This document shows positions 1-7,297 of a stretch of DNA of 64,000 bases, one piece after another. A model generated the notes under the pieces. It made no database searches and was not told the origin of the DNA. It was given only the letters and a program-made list of their open reading frames with translations. Source of the DNA: Paenibacillus sp. FSL R7-0204 (GTDB taxonomy: Bacteria > Bacillota > Bacilli > Paenibacillales > Paenibacillaceae); NCBI RefSeq assembly GCF_038002225.1, contig NZ_JBBOCA010000001.1, positions 2,542,001 through 2,606,000 of the forward strand. The letters run 5' to 3'. The number at the start of each line of letters is the position of its first letter. Position 1 is the first letter of the stretch. The position numbers and the translations under genes were made by a program.

Positions 1-138
1 AGGGTCAAATCCTATCCCATGCAAATCCAATATCTCATAATCATGGCCGGCCTGGCTCAATCCCTCTGCGAAACGGCGGGCGACCTGGAAGGTCAGGGAA
101 TCTTGTCTTGGGTGTGATACGACGATTAATACGCTCAT
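1..138 (-). CDS. NAD(P)H-dependent flavodoxin-fold oxidoreductase, N-terminal 46 residues only
   Basis: Partial gene, cut by the left edge of the window. Reading the minus strand from the ATG at 138 gives an open frame of 46 codons beginning MSVLIVVSHPRQDSLTFQVA. A hydrophobic first strand followed by SHPRxDS is the phosphate-binding loop of the NAD(P)H quinone reductase / flavodoxin-like fold (NQO1/MdaB/KefF type), cytosolic FMN or FAD enzymes that reduce quinones or electrophiles with two electrons. It is divergent from an HxlR-family regulator, an arrangement common for redox- or electrophile-inducible reductases. Substrate and cofactor cannot be told from this fragment. Confidence 0.7.
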   Translation of the reverse strand, partial: MSVLIVVSHPRQDSLTFQVARRFAEGLSQAGHDYEILDLHGIGFDP

Positions 139-199
139 GCTGGTATCTTCACTACCTTTCTTAACAGCAGGTTTGTAGCCATGTTCCTTGGCTGATGCT

Positions 200-228
200 A
201 TTATAAACAGGAATCAAATAATCTGGAA
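200..228 (-). promoter_or_regulatory. Candidate sigma-A promoter for the divergent reductase
   Basis: On the minus strand there is a perfect TATAAT at 200-205 and TTCCAG at 223-228, separated by 17 bp. The -10 box is ideal and the -35 weak, as expected for a promoter that needs relief or activation. It lies 62 bp upstream of the reductase ATG. Assignment is by pattern only. Confidence 0.4.
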
Positions 229-243
229 GTACGCACTTTGCTG

Positions 244-273
244 TTCTATAGGAAGGTGTATGTTCCATAGGAA
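244..273. promoter_or_regulatory. Paired TTCYATAGGAA operators between the reductase and hxlR-type genes
   Basis: Two 11-bp near-identical sites, TTCTATAGGAA (244-254) and TTCCATAGGAA (263-273), lie 19 bp apart. The second has TTCC/GGAA arms around a 3-bp centre; the first differs by one base in its left arm. Two phased dyads in the divergent region fit the two half-sites of a dimeric HxlR winged-helix regulator controlling itself and the reductase. The first site overlaps a possible plus-strand -10 (TATAGG at 247-252). Confidence 0.45.
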
Positions 274-307
274 CGTTGAGGTTCCCTACATAACGGAGGC
301 AGAAGCA

Positions 308-679
308 ATGACTGAACAGAGCGGCGATAGCGTTCCCAAAAAGTATAGAGTCGGCGTAGAGGCGGCGCTCGAAGTGATGGGCGGCAAGTGGAAGCCGTTA
401 ATTATCTACCATCTTATGACCGGACAGAAGCGCACCTCCGAGCTGCTGCGGCTCATTCCGGGCTTAACCCAGAAAGTGCTGACTGCCCAGCTAAGAGGGC
501 TGGAGAACGATGAGATTATCTCGCGGACCATCTACCAGGAGATTCCGCCCAGAGTGGAGTATGAGCTGACGGCCTACGGCTGGGGGCTGAAGCCCGCGCT
601 GGACCTGTTATGCTACTGGGGAGAGGAGCATCTGGACAGGATTCATGGCGACAGGTCCAAGGTGCTGGGGGACTTTTAG
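308..679 (+). CDS. HxlR-family winged helix-turn-helix regulator
   Basis: A 123-residue DNA-binding repressor or activator of the HxlR/YodB/HypR type. The family signature GGKWKPLIIYHL is at about residues 25-36, followed by the recognition-helix region (RTSELLRLIPGLTQKVLTAQ) and the wing (EIPPRVEYELTAYGWGL). Length matches the family (110-130 residues). The frame is open from 188, but the start at 308 is chosen because GGAGG at 295-299 precedes it and the extension would cover the operator region. Family members often sense electrophiles through an N-terminal cysteine; none is present near residue 6-10 here, so the signal may differ. Its partner is the divergent reductase at 1-138. Confidence 0.85.
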   Translation: MTEQSGDSVPKKYRVGVEAALEVMGGKWKPLIIYHLMTGQKRTSELLRLIPGLTQKVLTAQLRGLENDEIISRTIYQEIPPRVEYELTAYGWGLKPALDLLCYWGEEHLDRIHGDRSKVLGDF

Positions 680-715
680 GCAGCAGAGAGAGACAGAGAG
701 AAAAGGGGAAAGAGC

Positions 716-2158
716 ATGGAATTTGCAAGTCTAACCACAGTCATCACCCTCATTAACATCATTCTGGCACTGGGCTTTCTGTTCATTGAGCGGAGGGAGG
801 CGGGATATACCTGGGCCTGGCTGATGGTATTGTTTTTCATCCCGATTCTGGGATTTGTCTTGTATATCTTCTTCGGACGCAATCTCAAAAAAAAGAATTT
901 CTACAAGCTCTTCATCGAGGAGCAGGAATATGTCCAGGCCGAAGCCGACAAGCAGCTGGCAGCCTTCGCGGAAGGGGCGGATGACCGGTCACAGCTGCTG
1001 ACGAACTATGCACAGCTCATCAACATGAATATCCGCTCGTCGCACGGCCTGTTATCCAGCGATAATGAGATTGTCATTTACAGTGACGGCCACCAGAAGT
1101 TCGCCGCGCTGTTCGAGGATATCCGCTCTGCCCGCGCAGAGATCAATATTCAGTATTACATCATCCAGCCGGACCAGCTCGGCACGAGGCTGAGGGATGC
1201 GCTGGTCCTGAAGGCGCGGGAAGGCGTGAAGGTGCGGCTGTTATATGATGAGGTCGGCTCGAAGCGGATTTCCCGGCATTTTTTCAGGGAATTGCGTGCA
1301 GCAGGGGGCGAGGTTGAAGTGTTCTTCCCGTCCCTGATCAAGCCGCTGAACTTCCGGATCAACAACCGGAATCACCGCAAGCTGTGTATTATTGACGGAA
1401 GCATCGCCTATATCGGCGGGTTCAATGTGGGGGATGAATATCTGGGGCAGGATCCGAAGTTCGGCTACTGGCGGGACACTCATCTCCGGATCACCGGAAA
1501 TGCCGTCAGCCATATCCAGGGCAGATTCATCCTTGACTGGCATCAGGCCGGGAAGCATGAGCGCGGCGATTACGGGGAATTCGTCTTCAACATGGAGCAG
1601 CATACAGGGACAAGCCCGGTCCAGATCATTACGAGCGGCCCCAATTCGTCAACCGAGCATCTGAAGAACATGTATATTAAGCTGATTTTGTCAGCCAAGG
1701 AAAGTGTGTATATTCAGACCCCGTACTTCATACCGGACACCAGCTTCATGGATGCCTGCAAAATCGCCCTGCTCTCCGGAGTTGATCTGCAGATTATGAT
1801 TCCCAACAAGCCTGACCATCCGTTCGTGTATTGGGCCACCTGGGCGTATGCCGGAGATCTGCTGAATTACGGGGCCAAAATCCTGCTCTACGAGAACGGC
1901 TTCCTGCACGCCAAAACGATTGTCGCAGACGGGGAGGTTGCCTCTGTCGGAACGATGAATATCGATTCGCGCAGCTTCCGGCTGAACTTCGAGGTCAATG
2001 CCATTGTGTATGACCGGGCGATTGCCGAACAGCTCCAGGATATTTTCCTGAATGATGTCAGACTGTGTTCTGAGCTGACCGTTAAACGTTATGCGCAGCG
2101 CTCGCTTGTGATCAAGCTGAAAGAGGGGATTTCCCGGCTGCTGTCGCCTATTCTGTAA
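716..2158 (+). CDS. cls: Cardiolipin synthase
   Basis: A 480-residue membrane enzyme that condenses two phosphatidylglycerol molecules to cardiolipin plus glycerol. Two N-terminal membrane segments (about residues 5-23 and 32-53, the PLDc_N domain) are followed by two phospholipase D modules, each with an HKD motif: HRKLCIIDGSIAYIGGFN from H220 and HAKTIVADGEVASVGTMN from H398. Length and layout are those of bacterial Cls/ClsA. It begins 36 bp after the regulator with an AAAAGGGGAAA ribosome binding site, so it may share its transcript, but there is no evident functional link. No truncation or missing catalytic residue was seen. Confidence 0.95.
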   Translation: MEFASLTTVITLINIILALGFLFIERREAGYTWAWLMVLFFIPILGFVLYIFFGRNLKKKNFYKLFIEEQEYVQAEADKQLAAFAEGADDRSQLLTNYAQLINMNIRSSHGLLSSDNEIVIYSDGHQKFAALFEDIRSARAEINIQYYIIQPDQLGTRLRDALVLKAREGVKVRLLYDEVGSKRISRHFFRELRAAGGEVEVFFPSLIKPLNFRINNRNHRKLCIIDGSIAYIGGFNVGDEYLGQDPKFGYWRDTHLRITGNAVSHIQGRFILDWHQAGKHERGDYGEFVFNMEQHTGTSPVQIITSGPNSSTEHLKNMYIKLILSAKESVYIQTPYFIPDTSFMDACKIALLSGVDLQIMIPNKPDHPFVYWATWAYAGDLLNYGAKILLYENGFLHAKTIVADGEVASVGTMNIDSRSFRLNFEVNAIVYDRAIAEQLQDIFLNDVRLCSELTVKRYAQRSLVIKLKEGISRLLSPIL

Positions 2159-2206
2159 GGAGAGTGGAGCGTGGGCAGCTGTATTTTATTGAGGGAGGAA
2201 TGACAA

Positions 2207-2656
2207 ATGGGGATGCTGGGTCAATATGTCATGGTGGATGAGTATACGCTGGAACGGATGATGGAGATGGACGGGGCGGAGATGATGGATACGCTGGAGA
2301 AGCTGATTGAAGGCGGGAGTGAATATTACGATATCGACAAGCTGTGGGAGGAACTGCATCTCGCGCTAACCGGAGTCTCGGCCAGTGAACCTATCGAAGG
2401 CGATCCGTTAAGTGAAGCTGTTGTCGGGGTCCATGTGTTTGAGGTGGAAGAGGAGGACGGGTTCTTCGCGTGCACCGAGCAGGATGAATTGGAGGACATT
2501 ATTGCGGCGATGCAGCAGGTGGACTTCGATCAATTGAAGACGGATGGTGTAGCGGAGGAGCTGAGGGCAGCTTTGAAGGGTGAATTTGCAGGCCTGCTGG
2601 ACTTCTACGGGAAGGCGCTGGCGGGCGGGAAGCACGTGATTTTCAGTGTGGCTTGA
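2207..2656 (+). CDS. DUF1877 (YfbM-like) protein
   Basis: A 149-residue cytosolic protein with a glycine/methionine start (MGMLGQYVMVDEYTLERM) and the pattern DIDKLWEELHLAL, typical of the DUF1877/YfbM family, small alpha/beta proteins of unknown role. The protein is acidic with no signal peptide or membrane segment. A good ribosome binding site (GGGAGGA, 7 bp spacing) precedes the ATG. It follows cls by 48 bp and is probably cotranscribed. Its 3' end is followed within 30 bp by the convergent acetyltransferase. Family assignment rests on the N-terminal motif and length; no biochemical function can be given. Confidence 0.8.
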   Translation: MGMLGQYVMVDEYTLERMMEMDGAEMMDTLEKLIEGGSEYYDIDKLWEELHLALTGVSASEPIEGDPLSEAVVGVHVFEVEEEDGFFACTEQDELEDIIAAMQQVDFDQLKTDGVAEELRAALKGEFAGLLDFYGKALAGGKHVIFSVA

Positions 2657-2685
2657 ACGGGATGGCGCGAAGCGCCGGGACCTCG

Positions 2686-3120
2686 TTAGGAGGGGGAACC
2701 GGGCTTCAGGTTTTTCTGGAGATAATATTTGCTCTGCCCTTCATGCGGACAATCTTTGATCTCGCCGAAGATCTCATACCCCTGCTTCTGATAAAAAAAC
2801 GGTGCCTGCCAGCTCATCGTGGTCAACTCGCTTACCTTACAGCCGCGTTGCCTGGCTCTGTGCTCCAGCTCTTCCAGCAGGGCCTTGCCGAGTCCATGCC
2901 CCCTGTACCCGGGATCCACAGCCAGCAAGTGCACATTCAGAATATTCCAGACCATATCCCCGGTAACTCCACCGATGAAGACGCCGTTCTCATAGGCCGC
3001 CAGGGAGATCACCTCGCGCTGGTAGGGCGGAATGCTGCTGTCCATGCGGCGGCTGTGTTCCTCCAGTAAGCGGGAGATTTCCTGCTGATTCTGGGTAAGA
3101 TCCAGTTCTATGATGTTCAT
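2686..3120 (-). CDS. GNAT-family N-acetyltransferase
   Basis: A 144-residue acetyl-CoA-dependent acetyltransferase. The conserved core is visible: beta-4 (WNILNVHLLAVDPGYRGHGL), the acetyl-CoA pyrophosphate loop R-G-x-G-L-G/A (YRGHGLGKALLEELE, about residues 78-92) and a C-terminal FFYQKQGYEIFGEI segment, which is motif B. The ATG follows GGAGGAG with ideal spacing. The acceptor substrate cannot be predicted; members acetylate small amines, antibiotics or protein N-termini. The gene is monocistronic, convergent with the DUF1877 gene and insulated upstream by a strong terminator at 3166-3201. Confidence 0.85.
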   Translation of the reverse strand: MNIIELDLTQNQQEISRLLEEHSRRMDSSIPPYQREVISLAAYENGVFIGGVTGDMVWNILNVHLLAVDPGYRGHGLGKALLEELEHRARQRGCKVSELTTMSWQAPFFYQKQGYEIFGEIKDCPHEGQSKYYLQKNLKPGSPS

Positions 3121-3165
3121 GGGACTCCTCCTTAGTATTTGAATTCAATTATAGCCATTATATCA

Positions 3166-3201
3166 AAATAGAGCCTGCGGACGATGCCGCAGGCTCTATT
3201 T
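3166..3201 (-). terminator. Rho-independent terminator of the tetR-MMPL operon
   Basis: A perfect 15-bp stem (AAATAGAGCCTGCGG with its complement) around a 6-nt loop lies 118 bp beyond the MMPL stop. On the minus strand the stem is followed by a T-rich tract. The plus-strand side has little T, so it mainly ends minus-strand transcription and protects the acetyltransferase promoter. Confidence 0.8.
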
Positions 3202-3255
3202 GTACATGGAGAACGGCGGGAGTGCCGTCCGTTATTCCGGGGAGATGTACATGTC

Positions 3256-3312
3256 TTGGAGTTCCGCAAAGTACCTGACTATTCATCGAAGCCAGGTCTT
3301 CGCTTTGTGTGT
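3256..3312. repeat. Dispersed CGCAAAGTACCTGA repeat, copy A
   Basis: Closely resembles 15546-15605: both carry CCGCAAAGTACCTGA, then TCATCGAAGC, then CTTTGTG, so the ends (CGCAAAG / CTTTGTG) can pair. A partial relative in inverse orientation is at 19323-19348 (ACTTTGCGGGGA). Here it lies between the MMPL stop and its terminator. It is probably a small dispersed intergenic repeat. Confidence 0.45.
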
Positions 3313-3319
3313 GGCGAGT

Positions 3320-5743
3320 TTAGTGCTTGTGTCCGCTCTCGGCATTCAGCTTGGCGATCAGCTTATCGCCTTCGACATCGAGATTCGGCAGCAGGCGGTC
3401 CAGCCATTTCGGCAGCCACCAGGCTTTGTCGCCGAAGACGGCCATGACGGCCGGAACAAGCGTCATCCGGATGATGAAGGCATCGATCAGGATGCCGAAG
3501 GCCAGGGCGAAGCCGATCTGCTTAATCATCGCATCAGGGGCGAAGATGAAGCCGGCGAAGACGGACACCATGATCACACCTGCGGCCAGTACGACCCGGC
3601 TGGCCAGATCATAGCCGTGAATAACACTGTCCTTGCCATGGCGGCCGTGGACATAAGCTTCACGCATGGAGCTGACCAGGAAGACTTGATAATCCATGGC
3701 GAGTCCGTACAGAATACCGGTGACCAGGATCGGCATGAAGCTTAGCAGCGGTCCGCCGGTATCGAAGCCGAACAGCGAATGCAGCCAGCCCCATTGATAG
3801 ACGGCGGTGGTTACGCCGAAGGTAGCAATAATACTTAACACGAAGCCGACGGTTGCTTTGATAGGTACGATAATGGACCGGAATACCAAGAGCAGAATGA
3901 TCAGCGACAGGATCACGATGATCCCGATGTATACAGGGAAGGCATCGGACAGCTTCGAGGACATATCAATATTGATGGCGGTGAAGCCGGTCACGCCAAG
4001 ATTAATATTGTTGCGGGTGGTCAGGCTGGACGCTGGATCACGCAGCTCCTGTACCAGGTCTCTGGTTGCGGTATCTGTGGGCCCTGTCTTCGGAATCAGG
4101 CTGATAATGGCGATATCGCCGGTGGGACTGACACCGAGCGGAGAGACCAGGGTCACATTATCGTGCATTTGCAGCTCCTGAACCAGCTTGCCCAGGATCG
4201 GCATGGAGATCTTCTCAGACGGATTCTTTGTCTCAGCAACCAGCAGCAGCGGGCCGTTGAAGCCTTCGCCGAACCCTTTGGAAATGACATCATAGCTCTG
4301 ACGGGCCGGAGTATCCAGGTTCGCCGAGGCGCCGGATGGAATACCCAGCTCCATCTTGGTCACTGGAATGGCGGCTGTGCCAAGCACCAGCACCACCAGC
4401 ACAATGATGGCCCAGCGGTATTTCACCGTGGCATTTGCCCAGCGGTGCGAGAAGCTGTGCTGCGCTTTTTGGGCAGCGGTGCTGTGCTTGGTCCGGGCTT
4501 TGGCGGTTACGATCCGTTCACCGACCAGGCCGAGCAGCGCAGGCAGCAGGGACAAGGCCAACAGGACATTGATCAGCACGCTGGCCGCAGCAACTAGGGC
4601 CATAGTAGACAAGAAGCCGATGCCGATAACGAGCATACCGCATAAGGCGATAATAACGGTCAGACCGGCGAAGAATACCGCGCTGCCTGCGGTGCCCAGT
4701 GCACGGCTGGCTGCTTCGGCTGCGCTTAATTTCTCATCCAGGATCAGACGGCGCTGGCGGTTCACAATGAACAGCGAGTAGTCGATCCCCACGGCGAGAC
4801 CAATCATCACGGCAAGAACTGGTGTAATATCGTTCATCTGGATCAAGCTGCCGAGGGCAAACGCACCTCCGACGCTAATGCCTACACCGAGAAGTGCGGT
4901 CAGCAGCGGCAGCCCGGCGGCAACGACTGAGCCCAGCGTCATGAACAATACGATGGCAGCAACGGCTACGCCGATCGCTTCCGTGGAGCCGATGGCCGGC
5001 ATGCTTTTGAGCGAGTCGCTTGGAATCGCGGTAATGCCTGAGCCGGACTGTTCAACTTCGGTCACGGCATCGATAATGTTGTCCGGCACCTCCGATGGCA
5101 GAGATGTCTGCTGAACCGTGAACTGGAACTGGAACAGGGCAATGCTGCCGTTAGCCGACAGCATCACGCCGGGAACCGGAGCGCCTTGGGCAATCAGCGG
5201 ACCGAACGGTGCTGCCTGAGCAGCAGCGGCTTGACCAGCGGCAGCGGAAGGATCGGCAGCGGCTTGGCCAGCAGCGGCGGAAGGATCGGCAGCAGCTTGA
5301 CCAGCGGCAGCGGAAGGATCAGCAGCGGCTTGACCGGCGGCAGCGGAAGGATCGGCAGCAGCTTGGCCAGCGGCGGCAGAAGGATCGGCAGCGGCTGCTG
5401 CTTGTGCTGCCAGTTCGGCAGGGTTAATGACATATTCCATGTTGTATACATCATTAATAGCCTTTAGCAGCAGCGCTGTACGCTCAGGCGTATCAAGGCG
5501 CTCCCCATCCGGTACAGTGAAGGCGATACTAGCCTGGCCTCCGGCCGCAGCGGGCAGCTCTTTTGTCAGCTTATCCAGCACTTTTTGCGACTCTGTGCCT
5601 TCAATTTTCATCTCGGAGCTGGATTGAATGCCATTGACTCCAATCAGGGTGCCTACAACTCCGAGTACAATGATCCAGACTGCAATGAAGGCCCAAGGCT
5701 TGGCATAAGCAGATTTTCCTAAGCGGTATAGAAAGGTAGACAT
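3320..5743 (-). CDS. MMPL-family (RND superfamily) membrane exporter
   Basis: An 807-residue polytopic transporter with the two-fold MMPL layout: N-terminal membrane helix (about residues 18-38), a large extracellular loop, a block of five or six helices (about 250-410), a second loop, and another helix block to the C-terminus. The conserved LAVGIDYSLFIVNRQRR and GLAMDYQVFLVSSMREA motifs of YdfJ/MmpL proteins are both present. Members export lipids, peptides or drugs using the proton gradient. The first loop contains an unusual run of five ADPSAAAGQAA repeats (DNA 5231-5395), which accounts for much of the length above the usual 700-750 residues. The gene follows a tetR gene by 29 bp, so it is probably repressed by that protein and induced by a transported compound. 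Confidence 0.9.
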   Translation of the reverse strand: MSTFLYRLGKSAYAKPWAFIAVWIIVLGVVGTLIGVNGIQSSSEMKIEGTESQKVLDKLTKELPAAAGGQASIAFTVPDGERLDTPERTALLLKAINDVYNMEYVINPAELAAQAAAAADPSAAAGQAAADPSAAAGQAAADPSAAAGQAAADPSAAAGQAAADPSAAAGQAAAAQAAPFGPLIAQGAPVPGVMLSANGSIALFQFQFTVQQTSLPSEVPDNIIDAVTEVEQSGSGITAIPSDSLKSMPAIGSTEAIGVAVAAIVLFMTLGSVVAAGLPLLTALLGVGISVGGAFALGSLIQMNDITPVLAVMIGLAVGIDYSLFIVNRQRRLILDEKLSAAEAASRALGTAGSAVFFAGLTVIIALCGMLVIGIGFLSTMALVAAASVLINVLLALSLLPALLGLVGERIVTAKARTKHSTAAQKAQHSFSHRWANATVKYRWAIIVLVVLVLGTAAIPVTKMELGIPSGASANLDTPARQSYDVISKGFGEGFNGPLLLVAETKNPSEKISMPILGKLVQELQMHDNVTLVSPLGVSPTGDIAIISLIPKTGPTDTATRDLVQELRDPASSLTTRNNINLGVTGFTAINIDMSSKLSDAFPVYIGIIVILSLIILLLVFRSIIVPIKATVGFVLSIIATFGVTTAVYQWGWLHSLFGFDTGGPLLSFMPILVTGILYGLAMDYQVFLVSSMREAYVHGRHGKDSVIHGYDLASRVVLAAGVIMVSVFAGFIFAPDAMIKQIGFALAFGILIDAFIIRMTLVPAVMAVFGDKAWWLPKWLDRLLPNLDVEGDKLIAKLNAESGHKH
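5231..5395. repeat. In-frame 33-bp minisatellite, five units, inside the MMPL gene
   Basis: Five tandem 33-bp units start at 5231, 5264, 5297, 5330 and 5363. They differ by a few bases each but encode the identical 11-residue unit ADPSAAAGQAA on the minus strand. The period is a multiple of three, so copy-number change would keep the frame. The encoded segment is a flexible Ala/Pro linker in the first extracellular loop. Confidence 0.95.
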
Positions 5744-5772
5744 GTAATGGTTACTCCTCTTTATCTGTGAAT

Positions 5773-6399
5773 TTAGAAGCCGTTGCGTAAATAAGCAAAC
5801 ATGGAATTCAGGTATTGGTCAAACGGCATAGCCCCGGAGTCCCCGCTCTGCTGCTCACCCGGTAGCATGACGTTCAGCCGTCCGTCCAGGATAGGCACGA
5901 AGGCCCCATAGACGGCACCTACCAGCAGGTGGGTATATCCATCGGCATACCGTCCACGGGTGAACTGCTCCAGTGTCTCCTGGGCGGTGATCTGCAAATG
6001 CCGGAAGACATTGAGAATGTAAGGCTCCAGGGACGGATATTGATTCGCCAGGGAGACGAACTGCCGCAGCTTATGCAGGAACTCCGAGGTGAATTGCAGC
6101 TTCAGCAGATTGTACAGGGCATCGAGCGGTGTAGAATCCGGCGCCAGAGCAGCCAGCGGGTTATGCTCTTCCTCTTTCTCTTGGACAGCAATCATGCCAA
6201 TGAAATAGGCAGCTACCGCCTCCTCCTTGCAGGAGAAGTAATTCGCAAAAGTCCGCCGGGAATACCCGGCTTTCTGGACAATATCGTCCACGATGAAGCC
6301 GTCCATACCCTTATCAAGCGCAAGCTCGAAGGCCGCTACAGCTAAGGCGTAGGCGGTGGCTTCCTTTTTTTTGTCCCGCAAATTCAGTTTGGAATTCAA
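5773..6399 (-). CDS. TetR/AcrR-family transcriptional regulator
   Basis: A 208-residue repressor. The N-terminal helix-turn-helix (about residues 12-58) reads AFELALDKGMDGFIVDDIVQ then KAGYSRRTFANYFSCKEEAV, the canonical TetR pattern ending in the YF(x)xKEE motif. The remaining helical region binds an unknown ligand. It starts with TTG behind GGAGGAAGG. The gene is first in an operon with the MMPL exporter. A perfect 7-3-7 dyad (6436-6452) sits just downstream of the predicted -10, so autorepression of the whole operon is likely, with derepression by an exported drug or lipid. Confidence 0.9.
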   Translation of the reverse strand: MNSKLNLRDKKKEATAYALAVAAFELALDKGMDGFIVDDIVQKAGYSRRTFANYFSCKEEAVAAYFIGMIAVQEKEEEHNPLAALAPDSTPLDALYNLLKLQFTSEFLHKLRQFVSLANQYPSLEPYILNVFRHLQITAQETLEQFTRGRYADGYTHLLVGAVYGAFVPILDGRLNVMLPGEQQSGDSGAMPFDQYLNSMFAYLRNGF

Positions 6400-6435
6400 A
6401 TCTCAACCTTCCTCCTTTCCCTAAGAGCTATAAGC

Positions 6436-6485
6436 CCTATAGAATCTATAGGTTCTATTATTGCTCAAAGGGAAAGATTGCACAA
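6436..6485 (-). promoter_or_regulatory. tetR-MMPL promoter with TetR-type operator
   Basis: Minus-strand promoter elements: TTGTGC (6480-6485), 17 bp, AATAAT (6457-6462). Immediately downstream is CCTATAG-AAT-CTATAGG (6436-6452), a perfect inverted repeat covering the expected transcription start. This is the standard place for a TetR operator that blocks its own promoter. A dyad with TATAG arms resembles the hxlR-region sites at 244-273 only superficially. Confidence 0.55.
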
Positions 6486-6707
6486 TGAGCATCGAGTGAC
6501 GGAAATGTGAATATTTTAAATTTGGAGTAATGGGCTGAGGAAGAAAAGTAGGGTTAGGGGATTAAGTTAGGAGGGCAGTGGGAAGTACGTGAGAGGAAGA
6601 GTAACATGGGTGTAAACAGACGATAGCGCGAGCAAATCCCCGGGCGGATAAGAGCAGAGCTGAAGAATGCGCCTTCATTCACGAAGGGACAGCATTATTG
6701 ACTTCTT

Positions 6708-6736
6708 TTGTCATCCGTGAGGTTTTACATTAAATG
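6708..6736 (+). promoter_or_regulatory. Candidate promoter upstream of the c-di-AMP riboswitch
   Basis: TTGTCA (6708-6713), a 17-bp spacer and TAAATG (6731-6736) on the plus strand. A start near 6743 would place the riboswitch aptamer about 45 nt into the transcript. The rest of 6486-6785 holds no convincing ORF or other signal. Confidence 0.4.
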
Positions 6737-6785
6737 GCTGCAGGCGTAAGATTCAATCAACAACCGAATGAAATGACACTGTTCT

Positions 6786-6970
6786 TGAAATGGCTGAATT
6801 CCGTAACGGGAACGGGGGAACCAACTGGTGCAGGCGGCTTAAGGATAGGCTGCTGAGTACCCGGGGTGAATCCTTGCCAGTGTGCTACTATGGCTCTGGT
6901 GAGGTAGGGCAATCTCGCTGCCCGAATCCGTCAGCTAACCCCGTAAGCCTCGAAGAGAGAGGATGAGCGC
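6786..6970 (+). promoter_or_regulatory. Cyclic di-AMP riboswitch (ydaO/yuaA class)
   Basis: The strongly conserved blocks of this class appear in order: GGGAACGGGGGAACCAA (6808-6824), GGGGTGAATCC (6863-6873), GGTAGGGCAAT, then CCGAATCCGTCAGCTAACC and CCGTAAGCC (6922-6949). P1 can form between GGCT (6792-6795) and AGCC (6946-6949). Known members bind two c-di-AMP molecules and lower expression of genes for cell-wall remodelling, osmolyte and potassium transport. Here the next gene on the strand is the NfeD-flotillin operon, 328 nt downstream of the aptamer. Confidence 0.9.
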
Positions 6971-6985
6971 CATGATCGAGTAACC

Positions 6986-7021
6986 GACCACGGAGAGCCC
7001 TGCTGCTGCTGTGGTCTTTTT
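6986..7021 (+). terminator. Riboswitch expression platform: intrinsic terminator
   Basis: GACCAC (6986-6991) pairs with GTGGTC (7011-7016), with additional inner pairing, and is followed directly by five T residues. It lies 36 nt after the aptamer P1, the usual OFF-switch arrangement, in which ligand binding favours termination. Confidence 0.8.
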
Positions 7022-7297
7022 GCTGTGTAGGGAAGGGGATTAATCCCACTGAATGCCCTGAAAATGGGCTGGATACGGAAATGAAGAGCACAAGTGCCCC
7101 TGAATCCAATTGCGCCTCTGCCATACACAACCAAGCAGCCTAAAGTGGAAATTAGGGGCAATAGTGACAGGTGGAAGCACAACTGAATCTTATAACAACA
7201 CTAGTTATTCAGTTTATGTACCACAATAGTCAGTTTCCGCATCGCCACTACAGTCAGTTTTCTTATAGCCATATTACATTGAAAGGAGGGGGTTACC
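7022..7297 (+). other. Long leader between riboswitch terminator and nfeD
   Basis: There is no convincing ORF in this 276-bp stretch. It contains small hairpins: GGGATTAATCCC (about 7036-7047), GCCC...GGGC (about 7058-7072) and ATAAC...GTTAT (about 7189-7208). They may be a second regulatory layer or mRNA-stabilising structures. A secondary promoter here cannot be excluded. Confidence 0.35.

Noticed and set aside
188..307. N-terminal extension of the HxlR regulator
   Set aside because: It would cover the operator dyads, has no ribosome binding site, and the protein from 308 already has normal family length.
2653..3069. 138-codon plus-strand ORF opposite the GNAT gene
   Set aside because: Shadow of the acetyltransferase, whose acetyl-CoA loop and ribosome binding site are clear.
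5186..5467. Plus-strand ORFs with repeated Gln/Arg or Ser/Gly residues, and a CRISPR-like look of the 33-bp repeats
   Set aside because: They are other-frame readings of the minisatellite in the MMPL gene. The units are contiguous with no unique spacers, so it is not a CRISPR array.
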